From positions 1 through 34,369 of the forward strand of contig JAEZHS010000051.1 of the NCBI GenBank assembly GCA_023436825.1: a stretch of 34,369 bases of DNA, read 5' to 3'. This document shows, one piece after another, positions 1 to 7,931 of this stretch. The notes beneath the pieces are model-generated. The model saw nothing but the letters and a program-made list of their open reading frames with translations, searched no databases and had not been told where the DNA came from. A program made the translations under genes and the position numbers. The stretch comes from Pseudomonadota bacterium. GTDB taxonomy: Bacteria; Pseudomonadota; Alphaproteobacteria; Reyranellales; Reyranellaceae. Each line of letters begins with the position of its first letter. Position 1 is the first letter of the stretch.

Positions 1-1450
1 TGTCGAGCATGCCCTCGAGCGAGAACTCGCGGCCGATGCCGCTCTGCTTGTAGCCGCCGTAGGACATGCCCGGCACCTGGCCGAGGCCCTGGTTGACCTG
101 CACCCAGCCCGATTCGATGGCGTGCGCGGTGCGCAGGCCCGTGCCGATGTCGTGCGTCCAGACGTAGGCCGCGAGCCCGTAGTGGCTGTCGTTGGCCATG
201 CGGATCGCTTCGGCCTCGTCGCTCCACCGGATCGCCACCAGCACCGGTCCGAAGATCTCCTCGCGCGCCAGCCGCCAGTCGTTGGAGCGGTCAGCGAATA
301 CGGTGGGAATGGCATAATAGCCTTCGCTCAGCGGACCGCTCTTGGGCGGCAGGCCGCCGAACACCAGCTTGGCGTCGGAGCGCTTCAGGCCCTCGTCGAC
401 ATACTTGCAGACCTTGGTGAACTGCTTGTTGTTGATGATGGTGCCGATGTCGGTCTTCTCGTCGAGCGGATCACCGATCTTGAGCGACGTCGTCTTCTTC
501 TCGAGCTTGCCGAGGAAGGAATCGAAGATGTCCTCGTGCAGGAAGAGGCGCGAGCCGGCCGTGCAGCTCTGGCTCTGCCGCGTGAAGCGCATGGCGGCGA
601 TGATGCCGTCGACCGCCCAGTCCTCGTCGGCGTCGGGATAGACGATCGACGGGCTCTTGCCGCCGAGCTCCAGCGACACCGGCACGATGCGCTCCGCCGC
701 GGCGCGCATGACGATCTTGCCTACCTCGGTCGAGCCCGTGAAGGAGAGCTTGCGGACACCGGGATGATTCAGCAGCGGCCCGCCCACCTCCTCGCCGAAG
801 CCGGTCAGCAGGTTCAGCACTCCAGGGGGGAGGAACTGCTGGCAGATCTCGGCCAGCAGCAGCACGCCGACTGGCGCATCCTCGGCCGCCTTCATCACCA
901 TGGCGTTGCCGGCGCACAGCGCGGGCGCGATCTTGAGCGCCGCCAGCATGACCGGCGCATTCCACGGGATGATGGCGCCGACCACGCCCAGCGGCTCGCG
1001 GCGCGTGTAGGACAGCACATGCTCGCCGAGCGGGATGGTCTCGCCCTTGAGCTCGCTGCCGAGCCCGCCGAAATAGCGGAAGATGTCGGCGGTGAGATTG
1101 GCCTCGCCGCGCGCCTGGGTGCGCAGCGCATTGCCGGTCTCGAGCGCGATGGTGCGCGCCATCTCCTCGGCGCGCGCCTGCAGCGCCTCGGCGATCTTCA
1201 GCAGCACCTTGCCGCGCTCGCGCGGCGGCACCTTGCGCCACTCGGCATAGGCTTTGGTGGCCGCCTCGACGGCGCGATCGACGTCGGCGGCGTTGCCGCG
1301 CGGGACTTCGGCGACTATGGTCTTCTTGGCGGGGTTCTCGACGGTGAAGCGCGCGCCCGAGGCGCTGTCGACCCATTGGCCGCCGATCAGCATGCCCTTG
1401 GGGGAAACGGAGTGAGCCTGCGGGTTGCTCTGCGTAGTGGTCATCGACAT
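1..1450 (-). CDS. NAD(P)-dependent aldehyde dehydrogenase, C-terminus cut by window edge
   Basis: The reading gives 483 codons of an aldehyde dehydrogenase superfamily protein, which oxidises an aldehyde to a carboxylate with NAD(P)+. Visible motifs are the cofactor-loop segment IIPWNAPVML, the general-base segment LELGGKSPS and the catalytic-cysteine segment RQSQSCTAGSR. The family is usually about 480-500 residues, so only the last 10-20 residues should lie outside the window. The start at 1450 follows GGAGG by six bases; a second in-frame ATG lies at 1444. The gene follows ahpC-ahpD on the same strand after a 72-base gap and may be read through from it. The usual GQ before the cysteine is replaced by SQ. 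The substrate cannot be told from sequence; generic annotation only. Confidence 0.93.
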   Translation of the reverse strand, partial: MSMTTTQSNPQAHSVSPKGMLIGGQWVDSASGARFTVENPAKKTIVAEVPRGNAADVDRAVEAATKAYAEWRKVPPRERGKVLLKIAEALQARAEEMARTIALETGNALRTQARGEANLTADIFRYFGGLGSELKGETIPLGEHVLSYTRREPLGVVGAIIPWNAPVMLAALKIAPALCAGNAMVMKAAEDAPVGVLLLAEICQQFLPPGVLNLLTGFGEEVGGPLLNHPGVRKLSFTGSTEVGKIVMRAAAERIVPVSLELGGKSPSIVYPDADEDWAVDGIIAAMRFTRQSQSCTAGSRLFLHEDIFDSFLGKLEKKTTSLKIGDPLDEKTDIGTIINNKQFTKVCKYVDEGLKRSDAKLVFGGLPPKSGPLSEGYYAIPTVFADRSNDWRLAREEIFGPVLVAIRWSDEAEAIRMANDSHYGLAAYVWTHDIGTGLRTAHAIESGWVQVNQGLGQVPGMSYGGYKQSGIGREFSLEGMLD

Positions 1451-1522
1451 GCGGGTCCTCCGGGTACAAAAACGGCCCGGAGTTTGGCCCGCATGTCGTG
1501 ACGCTACAAGGCTGAGCGAGCC

Positions 1523-2074
1523 TTACGCTGCTTGCGCGAGGGGCGTCGCCAGCGCCTCTTCCGCACTGAGCGTGCGGGCAACGGCGTGGACCGTCGCGGC
1601 GATGCGTACCGCAGCCTGGATCTGCTCGGGGGAAAGGCCATGCTCGCGGCAGACCTTCTCGTGCGCTTCCAGGCACATGCCGCAGCCGTTGATGGCCGAG
1701 ACCACTAGCGACCACAGTTCGAAGTCGACCTTGTCGACGCCGGGCTTGGCCATCGCGGTCATGCGCAGCTTGGCCGGCAGGGTCTTGTAGTCCGCCGCGT
1801 GCACCAGGTGCACGAAGCGATAGTAGATGTTGTTCATCGCCATCAGCGACGCCGCGATCTTGGCGGCGTTCAGCGCCTCGGGCGTGAGCTCGGCGCCGAG
1901 GGCGTCGACCACGGCCTGCGTGGTCGGCGCATGATTGGCCGCAAGCGCGGCAGCGACGAAGCTGCCGGCCTTCTGCTGCGGACTGAGAAGCTGCTCGGAC
2001 GCCAGGCTCGACAGGTTGAGCTTGAGGTCGCGGGCATACTCCGGCAGCCGGTCCTTCAGAACATCGATCGACAT
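1523..2074 (-). CDS. ahpD: Alkylhydroperoxidase AhpD
   Basis: A 183-residue AhpD-family protein. The redox site is [13 protein letters not shown], with Cys131, Cys134 and His138, and Glu119 lies in the preceding helix. This matches the Glu/Cys-x-x-Cys/His proton-relay arrangement of Mycobacterium AhpD. In that system AhpD accepts electrons from dihydrolipoamide-type donors and re-reduces the peroxiredoxin AhpC. The gene starts ten bases after the ahpC stop. Its ribosome-binding site AAGGAGG overlaps that stop codon (TAAGGAGG), so the two are translationally coupled. The function as AhpC reductase is inferred from family and adjacency; a direct peroxidase activity is also reported for the family. 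Confidence 0.95.
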   Translation of the reverse strand: MSIDVLKDRLPEYARDLKLNLSSLASEQLLSPQQKAGSFVAAALAANHAPTTQAVVDALGAELTPEALNAAKIAASLMAMNNIYYRFVHLVHAADYKTLPAKLRMTAMAKPGVDKVDFELWSLVVSAINGCGMCLEAHEKVCREHGLSPEQIQAAVRIAATVHAVARTLSAEEALATPLAQAA

Positions 2075-2084
2075 GGTTGCCTCC

Positions 2085-2624
2085 TTATGCGGCCTTCAGG
2101 ACCTCGTCGCCCTTCTGCCAGTTGCAGGGGCAGAGCTCGTCGGTCTGCAGCGCGTCGAGCACGCGCAGCACTTCCTGCGGATTGCGGCCGACCGACAGGT
2201 CGTTCACCGACACGAAGCGGATGATGCCCTCGGGATCGACGATGAAGGTGGCGCGCAGGCAGACGCCCTCGCCCTTGTCGAGGATGCCGAGCTCCTGCGA
2301 CAGCTCGCGCTTGATGTCGGCCAGCATGGCGAACGGCAGAGCCTTGAGGTCGGCATGGTTCTGGCGCCAGGCCAGGTGCACGAACTCTGAATCGGTCGAG
2401 ACGCCGTAGACCACCGCGTCGCGCTCGGCGAAGTCCTTGTTGATCTTGCCGAAGGCGGCGATCTCGGTCGGGCAGACGAAGGTGAAGTCCTTCGGCCAGA
2501 AGAACACGACCTTCCACTTGCCGGCATCGCTCTTGTCGGACACCTGCTTGAAGGCAGTCTTCGGATCGGTGCTCACCACCGCCTTGAGGTCGAAGGAAGG
2601 AAACTTGTCGCCAATGGTCAGCAT
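2085..2624 (-). CDS. ahpC: Peroxiredoxin AhpC (AhpD-dependent type)
   Basis: A 179-residue 2-Cys peroxiredoxin that reduces hydrogen peroxide and organic hydroperoxides in the cytoplasm. The peroxidatic cysteine is Cys51 in DFTFVCPTE. The C-terminal end carries LCPCNW (Cys165 and Cys167). This Cys-Pro-Cys arrangement is that of the mycobacterial AhpC which pairs with AhpD, rather than of the enterobacterial AhpC/AhpF type, and ahpD follows directly. I chose the ATG at 2624 because GGAG precedes it and the protein then begins [11 protein letters not shown], the family N-terminus; an in-frame start at 2675 would lie upstream of the probable promoter. A palindromic operator lies 20 bases upstream, over the predicted -10 element. 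Confidence 0.95.
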   Translation of the reverse strand: MLTIGDKFPSFDLKAVVSTDPKTAFKQVSDKSDAGKWKVVFFWPKDFTFVCPTEIAAFGKINKDFAERDAVVYGVSTDSEFVHLAWRQNHADLKALPFAMLADIKRELSQELGILDKGEGVCLRATFIVDPEGIIRFVSVNDLSVGRNPQEVLRVLDALQTDELCPCNWQKGDEVLKAA

Positions 2625-2643
2625 GAAACGCTCCGTGAAATGG

Positions 2644-2660
2644 ATTAGAACGTTTCTAAT
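2644..2660. promoter_or_regulatory. Irr/Fur-superfamily operator (ICE-like palindrome) upstream of ahpC
   Basis: A perfect inverted repeat, ATTAGAA-CGT-TTCTAAT, sits 20 bases before the ahpC start. The iron control element bound by Irr in rhizobia and Brucella has the consensus TTTAGAA-N3-TTCTAAA; all twelve inner positions (TTAGAA/TTCTAA) match and only the outermost pair is swapped. It overlaps the predicted -10 hexamer, so bound protein should repress. A PerR-like member of the Fur superfamily would be an alternative binder. Confidence 0.7.
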
Positions 2661-2685
2661 ATGCTGCGCCCACATCTAATTGCAA
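2656..2685 (-). promoter_or_regulatory. Predicted sigma-70 promoter of ahpC-ahpD
   Basis: On the minus strand a TTGCAA -35 hexamer (2685-2680) is followed, after 18 bases, by TATTAG (2661-2656) as -10. The -10 lies inside the ICE-like palindrome. Predicted by eye from consensus only. Confidence 0.45.
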
Positions 2686-2699
2686 GTCATTCGCAGAAC

Positions 2700-2728
2700 T
2701 ATTTCAATGAAATAATTATTAATTATTT
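2700..2728. repeat. Two overlapping AT-rich inverted repeats upstream of the ahpC promoter
   Basis: TATTTCA-A-TGAAATA (2700-2714) overlaps AAATAATTA-T-TAATTATTT (2710-2728), two perfect dyads with one-base centres. The second covers the stop codon of the upstream VOC gene. The tract is almost pure A+T in a GC-rich genome and lies about 15 bases upstream of the ahpC -35. It could be an UP element, a second regulator site or a weak transcript end; it lacks the GC stem of a normal terminator. Confidence 0.5.
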
Positions 2729-3156
2729 TTCAATGACTTACGTTTCCGCTTAGCCGTCAGCTCGCCGTACTTCATGCCTTCCAGCTTGATGCCGTCAGGG
2801 TCGAGAAAGAACACCGCGTAGTAGTCCTCGTAATACTCGTCGGCCGGGTCGACGATCTTCACACCCTCTTCCTCCAGGAACGCCTGCAGGGCGTCGACGT
2901 CCTTCCGGTTGCGCAATTCGAATGCGTAGTGATGCAGGCCGACATCGCCGATGCTGTACTTCTGGCGGCCCTCGGCCGGCGCGATCCAGTAGCGCGTCTT
3001 GCCGTTGGTCCAGCCGATCGTGCTGGGATACTCGTCCGAGATCTCGAACCCCAGGAACTCGAACAGCCTGCCGTAGAAGGCCTTCGACCTCTCGTAGTCT
3101 TTGACGCGGATGGAAATGTGGTCGATGCCGACAACCTTACAGACAGGCTTCGCCAT
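2719..3156 (-). CDS. VOC-superfamily (glyoxalase/dioxygenase fold) protein
   Basis: A 145-residue single-domain vicinal-oxygen-chelate protein. It begins VVGIDHISIRVKDYERSKAF with the first metal-ligand histidine, has a second in GLHHYAFELRN, and ends with the Glu ligand in GIKLEGMKYGE. These are the His/His/Glu positions used to bind a divalent metal in glyoxalase I, fosfomycin-resistance enzymes and extradiol dioxygenases. The substrate is not evident. The start at 3156 has GGAGGG six bases upstream. The C-terminus is lysine/arginine-rich (KRKRKSLKNN). It precedes ahpC on the same strand but is separated from it by the AT-rich, promoter-bearing gap, so it is probably transcribed separately. 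Confidence 0.88.
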   Translation of the reverse strand: MAKPVCKVVGIDHISIRVKDYERSKAFYGRLFEFLGFEISDEYPSTIGWTNGKTRYWIAPAEGRQKYSIGDVGLHHYAFELRNRKDVDALQAFLEEEGVKIVDPADEYYEDYYAVFFLDPDGIKLEGMKYGELTAKRKRKSLKNN

Positions 3157-3236
3157 GGCGTCCCTCCAATTCCTGTGGTCACAACGGCACCGATGTCGGA
3201 TTGTTGCCCGACGCACAGGTGAACGGGGGCAACCTC

Positions 3237-4106
3237 ATGGGCACATTCTCCAGGACGCTGGGCGTGCTGGTGCTGGCAAGTATCGGATCGTTCGGCGAAG
3301 CGGCCACCGCCCAGACCATCGAGCAGCTGCGCGACAGCAAGACGCTGCGCATCGCTTATGGCGCGGACTCGCCGCCCTTCTCGTACCTCCCGGCGGGCAG
3401 CGCCGCGACCGCCGCGCCGAGGGGCTATTCGGTCGATCTCTGCCGCGCCATCGCCGACAAGCTCAGGGTCCAACTCGGCATTCCCGATCTCAAGCTTGTC
3501 TACGTGCCGGTGACCTCGGCCGATTGGTTCGACGCCATCACCGGCAACAAGGCCGACCTGCTGTGCGAGTCCGCGACGGCGACGCTGCAACGCCGCGCCA
3601 TCGTCGACTTCTCCATCCCGATCTTCATCGACGGCGCCAGCTTCGCGATCGGCCCCGACGGTCCGCGCGATGTCAGCCAGCTCAACGGCAAGAGGGTCGC
3701 GGTGCTGTCGGGCACCACCACCGAGCAGGAACTGCGGCGCGCACTCGGCGGCACGCACGTCGACGCCGAGATCGTGCTGGTCAAGACCAACCAGGAAGGC
3801 GTCGAGATGGTTGAAAAGGGCCGGGTCGCGGCCTACTTCGCAGACCGCGCCACGCTCACCTTCCTGCTGCGCAAGGAGAAGCAGTTCGCCAACCTGCTGC
3901 TGGCCGACGCCTATCTCAGCATCGAGCCGATCGCCTTGGCGCTGCGGCGCGGCGACGGCGACTTCCGCCTCGCGGTCGATACGGCGCTGAGCCACATCTA
4001 CCGCCGCGGCGAGATCGTGCAGATCTTCAAGGGCGCCTTCGGGCCGCTCAATACGCCGAGCCAGCTCCTGGGCGCGCTCTACCAGATCTCGGGCTTGCCG
4101 GACTGA
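3237..4106 (+). CDS. Periplasmic amino-acid-type solute-binding protein (SBP family 3)
   Basis: A 289-residue extracellular solute-binding protein of family 3 (polar amino-acid ABC type). The first 25 residues form a Sec signal peptide with a hydrophobic core VLVLASIG and cleavage around ATA|QT. The mature part starts with LRIAYGADSPPFSY, then RGYSVDLCRAIADKL, and SVDLCRA is the usual family motif. The start at 3237 follows GGGGG with seven bases between. No permease or ATPase genes adjoin it, so it is an orphan binding protein: it may serve a transporter elsewhere, perhaps the one at 8.9-12.5 kb, or act as a sensor. The ligand is unknown. Confidence 0.9.
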   Translation: MGTFSRTLGVLVLASIGSFGEAATAQTIEQLRDSKTLRIAYGADSPPFSYLPAGSAATAAPRGYSVDLCRAIADKLRVQLGIPDLKLVYVPVTSADWFDAITGNKADLLCESATATLQRRAIVDFSIPIFIDGASFAIGPDGPRDVSQLNGKRVAVLSGTTTEQELRRALGGTHVDAEIVLVKTNQEGVEMVEKGRVAAYFADRATLTFLLRKEKQFANLLLADAYLSIEPIALALRRGDGDFRLAVDTALSHIYRRGEIVQIFKGAFGPLNTPSQLLGALYQISGLPD

Positions 4107-4130
4107 GCGCCAAGCGCCATTTCCTACGCC

Positions 4131-5141
4131 ATGCGTTTGTCCGTTCTCGATCAGTCGATCGCCGTCGCCGGCCGTCCCCAGGACCAGTCGATCCGCAACA
4201 CCGTCGCGCTCGCCAAGCATTGCGAAGCTCTGGGCTACGAGCGTTTCTGGGTTTCCGAGCATCATAACCATCCGACCATCGTGGGCACTGCGCCTGAGAT
4301 CGTGATTGCGGCCATCGCCGCCACCACCGACCGCATCCGCATCGGCAGCGCCGGCATCATGCTGCCGCACTATTCGCCGTTCAAAGTGGCCGAGGTGTTC
4401 CGCGTGCTCGATGCCCTGGCGCCAGGCCGCATCGACATGGGGCTGGGTCGCGCGCCGGGCTCCGACGGACGCACCGCCTTTGCCCTCAACCCCGCGGCCA
4501 ACGAGCGGCCCGAGCATTTTCCCGCCGACGTGCGCGACCTGCTGGCGTGGGTGCATGGCGAACCTCTCGTCGATCGCCATCCCTTCGCCGCCGTGAAGGC
4601 CTTCCCGCAAGCCGACACCGCGCCCGAGGTCTGGATCCTCGGCAGCTCCGACTACGGCGCCCAGGTCGCGGCCCTGTTCGGCCTGCCCTACTGCTATGCC
4701 TGGTTCTTCAGCGACGGCGCCGGCGGCGAACGCGCGATAAAGCTCTACAAGGAGAAGTACCGGCCGAGCGCGCGCCACCCCGAGCCACGCTCGGGCCTCT
4801 GCGTCTGGGCGCTGGCCGCCGAGACCATGGAAGAGGCGCAGTACCACTTCACGTCACGCGCGCTCTCGCGCATGAACCGCGACCGCGGCATCCTTGTGCC
4901 GCTGGACACACCCGAGGTCGCCGCCGAAGGCCTCAAGGCCTTCGACCCCGGCCGCGTCGAGCGCTTTCGCCAAGAGTCCTTCGTCGGCACCGGGCCCGAG
5001 GTCGCGGAGCGCATCGAAGCGCTGAAGAACCATGTCGGTGTCGACGAGATGGCCGTCGTCACCTGGACCCATGACGAGGAGGTGCGGCGGGCAAGCTACA
5101 CGCATCTCGCCCGCGCCATGGGTTTTGCGCCGAAAGGTTAG
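4131..5141 (+). CDS. LLM-class flavin-dependent oxidoreductase (luciferase-like)
   Basis: A 336-residue bacterial luciferase-like monooxygenase of the MsnO8/alkanal-monooxygenase-like subgroup. The N-terminal strand is MRLSVLDQSI, followed by ERFWVSEHHNHPTIVG, TDRIRIGSAGIMLPHYSP and RIDMGLGRAPGSDGRT, the conserved blocks of that subgroup, which form a TIM barrel that binds reduced FMN. Such enzymes use FMNH2 and O2 on varied small molecules; the substrate here is unknown. No clear Shine-Dalgarno site precedes the ATG. It lies 24 bases after the binding-protein gene on the same strand and may be co-transcribed. Its stop codon overlaps that of the convergent gene. Confidence 0.92.
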   Translation: MRLSVLDQSIAVAGRPQDQSIRNTVALAKHCEALGYERFWVSEHHNHPTIVGTAPEIVIAAIAATTDRIRIGSAGIMLPHYSPFKVAEVFRVLDALAPGRIDMGLGRAPGSDGRTAFALNPAANERPEHFPADVRDLLAWVHGEPLVDRHPFAAVKAFPQADTAPEVWILGSSDYGAQVAALFGLPYCYAWFFSDGAGGERAIKLYKEKYRPSARHPEPRSGLCVWALAAETMEEAQYHFTSRALSRMNRDRGILVPLDTPEVAAEGLKAFDPGRVERFRQESFVGTGPEVAERIEALKNHVGVDEMAVVTWTHDEEVRRASYTHLARAMGFAPKG

Positions 5142-5719
5142 CGCGCCTCGGTCCAGCTCTCCGAGAACGCCAGCGCGCAGGTGCTGAACGGCCGGCCTTC
5201 GCGCTCGCGCTTCCACGGCGTGCCGCGCGCCTGGTTGCCGTTGATGGTGAGGCGTGCGCCCATCGCCGGGACCAGGACGGTGCAGACGCCGTATTGACGG
5301 TTCTGCGGTGGCTGGTTGGGCTCGGTGTGGATCAGCAGCGGCTCGCCGATATCGTGCCAGGTCATGGCGATGTCGGCGTCGTGCGCCTTGATGTGCTCGG
5401 TCCAGAAGTAGCGCGGATCGCCCGACTTTGAGAAGGCGGCGTCGATCACCGGGATCGTCGTGTCCTTCAGCTCGGCATTGAGCATGCCCTGTACGGTCTG
5501 CTGGAGCCAACGCGCCATGGCGATGTTGTCGGAATAGATTCGCCAATGGCCGTGCGTCAGCTCGCTCTTGACGTAGAGCACGTGCCCGGGACCGGCCGGG
5601 CAGAACAGGATCCGCCAATAGCTGGCGTCGGTCGAATTGGGATCGCCGTCCTTCTCGGACAAACGAATGAACGGGTTCTCCCCGGTCAGGATCAAACGAT
5701 GCGGATCTGCGACAGGCAT
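5138..5719 (-). CDS. Conserved protein of unknown function
   Basis: A 193-residue soluble protein that I do not recognise. It has no signal peptide or membrane segment. Notable stretches are HRLILTGENPFIRL near the start and a tryptophan/tyrosine-rich middle (YWRILFCP, HGHWRIYSDN, YFWTEHIKAHDADIAMTW). It also has a late YGVCTVLVPAMGARLTINGN block. Codon use is like its neighbours, and a strong GGAAGGGGAAGAGA ribosome-binding site precedes the ATG, which supports a real gene. Its TAA stop (5140-5138) interleaves with the TAG stop of the convergent monooxygenase, so the two messages overlap by four bases. It is divergent from the FecR-domain gene. Confidence 0.75.
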   Translation of the reverse strand: MPVADPHRLILTGENPFIRLSEKDGDPNSTDASYWRILFCPAGPGHVLYVKSELTHGHWRIYSDNIAMARWLQQTVQGMLNAELKDTTIPVIDAAFSKSGDPRYFWTEHIKAHDADIAMTWHDIGEPLLIHTEPNQPPQNRQYGVCTVLVPAMGARLTINGNQARGTPWKREREGRPFSTCALAFSESWTEAR

Positions 5720-5801
5720 TCTCTTCCCCTTCCGGAACCGGCCGACACAAGTCGGCGTTCTGCATGGTTGCAGGCGAGGAGCCTAGCAGGAGGCCGCAAA
5801 A

Positions 5802-7916
5802 ATGCGCGAATTGTTTCGTGGCGTTGCCGCAATCGTGGCGGGACTTCTGGCAGCGACCATCGCCTGCTCCAGCGCCATGGCGCAGGCCGAACCGCCAGCG
5901 CGAGTCGGACGGCTGGCCTTCATCGACGGCTCGGTCTCCTTCCACGACGACCGGCGGGCCGGCTGGGACCAGGCCATCCTCAACACGCCGCTGACCAGCG
6001 GCGATGCGCTATGGACCGAGCCGGGCGCGCACAGCGAGATCTCCCTCGCCGGCACGCGCGTGCGCCTCGATGGCGCCACCCAGCTCGACGTGCTGGCCCT
6101 CGACGACAGCCAGACCCGATTGCAGCTCGCGCAGGGCCGCATCGACATCAAGACCTTCGACTTCGATACCCGCCTGCCGTATCAGATCGTCACGCCGCGC
6201 GGCACGATCTCGCTGCAACAGCAGGGTGACTACTATGTCGAGGCCGGCTCGACCGAGGACCCGACACGGCTGGGCGTGCGCTCCGGCGCGGCGCAGATCG
6301 AGAGCCTGAACGGGCAGGTGCTGGCGGTGCGCGCCGGCGAAGTCGGCGAGGCGCTGGGCGATTCCGGCGCATTGCAGCTTCGTACCATCAAGACCATACC
6401 GCCGGCGCCGCCGGCCTACTGGGCCAATCGCGACCGCCAGATCGTCTATGACCCGCCGCAGTACGTGTCGGCCGGCATGGTCGGCTACGAGGATCTCAAC
6501 GCCTACGGCGACTGGATCAATGACGGCGGCTACGGCCGCGTCTGGGTGCCGCGCGCCGTGCCGAGCGGCTGGGCGCCCTACCGCACCGGCCACTGGGCCT
6601 ATATCCAGCCCTGGGGCTGGACCTGGATCGACGAGCAGCCCTGGGGCTTCGCGCCGTACCATTACGGCCGCTGGGCCAACAGCCGCGGCCGTTGGGTGTG
6701 GGTGCCGCCGCAGCGCGAGCCGCGCCCGGTCTATGCGCCGGCATTGGTCGCCTTCGTGGGCGGCGTCGAGCTGGCGGCGACCCTCGCCAATGCCAGCGCC
6801 GCGCCCGTCGGCTGGTTCCCGCTGGGACCGCGCGAGGTCTACGTGCCGCCCTACACGACCAACCGCGACTACTATCGTCGCCTCAACCGCTCGGCGCGCA
6901 TCGACGATCGCATCCTCGACGATCGCTGGCGGCGCGCGCAGCGGCAGGAAACATGGACCGATCGCCGAGCCGCCTGGGCGAACCAGCGCTTCGCCACCGT
7001 GATGCCGTCCACCGCCTTCATCCGCTCCGAGCCGGTGTCACGCGCTGCGCTGCACGTGGCGCCGGAGAAGATCGCGACTGCGCCCGTGGCCCCAGTCGCG
7101 GCACCGCCGGCGCCGACGGCGTCCATGGTCAGCGCCAAGGCAGCGCCGGTCGCTCCGAGCGTGGAGCCGAAGTCCGTCGACGTACCGGTCGCCAAAACAG
7201 CCATCGCCGCCATGCCTGCGCTGGCGAGGCCAACGACGACCGAAACGCGCGGTGCGCCCGGGCCGAAGACCGCAACCGCGCAGCCTCAGTCGCCTCCCGG
7301 CGACGACAGGGGCCGCTTGGCAACCCCGCCGCTTGCGCCTCGCCAGGGTGTGGCACCCCCAGAGCTCAAGGGCACTGTGACTCCAGTCCCCGTTCAGCCA
7401 CCACGGCAGCAGCAGGGGGCACCTCAACCGCAAGTCCGGGACGCCGAGCCACCGAAGCCCGCGACGCCGCCCGTCGCTGCGCCCAGGCCGCCCGAACCGC
7501 CTAAGCAGCAGGCCGCACCGCAGCCGCAAGCGCGACCTGAAACGCCGCGCGCTGTCGCGCCGCAACAGCAACCACGCCCGGAGCCGCCCAAGCAGGCTGA
7601 CCCGCCGAGGCAACAGGCAGCGCCACAGCCGCAGGCGAGACCGGAACAACCGCGTCCACCGGCACCGCAGCAGCAGACACGCCCGGAGCCGCCGCGACAG
7701 GTCGAACCGCCTCGCCAGCAGGCCGCCCCTCCGCTGCAGCAGCAGCAAGCACCGCAGCGCCAGGCCGAACCGCCTCGCCCGCAGGTCGCGCCTCAGCCGC
7801 AGCGCCAGGCCGCGCCGCCGCCGCAACAGCAACATCAACCTGCTCCGCCCAGGGCGCCGGAGCAGGCGCAGTCACCGCGGCCGGCGCCTCAGCCGCGCGG
7901 CGACGAGAAGAAGTAG
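5802..7916 (+). CDS. Exported FecR-domain / DUF6600 protein with Pro/Gln-rich repeat tail
   Basis: A 704-residue envelope protein. Residues 1-28 are a Sec signal peptide (cleavage near AMAQA|EPP). A FecR-type beta domain follows at about 40-150, including VRLDGATQLDVLALDD and LPYQIVTPRGTISLQQ. Residues about 220-345 are rich in Trp/Tyr/Gly with blocks such as VPSGWAPYRTGHWAYIQPW and QPWGFAPYHYGRWAN, the hallmark of DUF6600. From about 440 to the end the chain is low-complexity Pro/Ala/Gln, including a 35-residue imperfect tandem repeat. AGGAGG precedes the ATG by eight bases. Families of this architecture are exported and of uncertain role, perhaps in cell-wall or surface interaction; the tail could span periplasm or peptidoglycan. 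No sigma/FecI partner adjoins it. Confidence 0.9.
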   Translation: MRELFRGVAAIVAGLLAATIACSSAMAQAEPPARVGRLAFIDGSVSFHDDRRAGWDQAILNTPLTSGDALWTEPGAHSEISLAGTRVRLDGATQLDVLALDDSQTRLQLAQGRIDIKTFDFDTRLPYQIVTPRGTISLQQQGDYYVEAGSTEDPTRLGVRSGAAQIESLNGQVLAVRAGEVGEALGDSGALQLRTIKTIPPAPPAYWANRDRQIVYDPPQYVSAGMVGYEDLNAYGDWINDGGYGRVWVPRAVPSGWAPYRTGHWAYIQPWGWTWIDEQPWGFAPYHYGRWANSRGRWVWVPPQREPRPVYAPALVAFVGGVELAATLANASAAPVGWFPLGPREVYVPPYTTNRDYYRRLNRSARIDDRILDDRWRRAQRQETWTDRRAAWANQRFATVMPSTAFIRSEPVSRAALHVAPEKIATAPVAPVAAPPAPTASMVSAKAAPVAPSVEPKSVDVPVAKTAIAAMPALARPTTTETRGAPGPKTATAQPQSPPGDDRGRLATPPLAPRQGVAPPELKGTVTPVPVQPPRQQQGAPQPQVRDAEPPKPATPPVAAPRPPEPPKQQAAPQPQARPETPRAVAPQQQPRPEPPKQADPPRQQAAPQPQARPEQPRPPAPQQQTRPEPPRQVEPPRQQAAPPLQQQQAPQRQAEPPRPQVAPQPQRQAAPPPQQQHQPAPPRAPEQAQSPRPAPQPRGDEKK
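7500..7772 (+). repeat. 35-residue (105-bp) imperfect tandem repeat in the Pro/Gln-rich tail
   Basis: Unit 1 (7500-7604) and unit 2 (7605-7709) each encode 35 residues beginning P(K/R)QQAAPQPQARPE and ending RPEPP(K/R)Q(A/V)(D/E)P. A third, diverging copy begins at 7710 with PRQQAAP. The repeats keep the reading frame, so copy-number change would lengthen or shorten the tail without breaking the protein. Confidence 0.8.
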
Positions 7917-7931
7917 CTTCGCACAGCTCTC

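Noticed and set aside
122..1501. A 459-codon plus-strand frame opposite the aldehyde dehydrogenase
   Set aside because: Complement of a gene with complete catalytic motifs; no domain of its own.
2859..4847. A 662-codon minus-strand frame across the binding protein and monooxygenase
   Set aside because: Antisense shadow of well-supported genes; no recognisable domain, and its downstream end lies inside the real VOC gene in a different frame.
7381..7910. Repetitive Pro/Gln-coding tract considered as a CRISPR or DNA satellite
   Set aside because: Repeats are in frame, have no unique spacers and continue an open protein.
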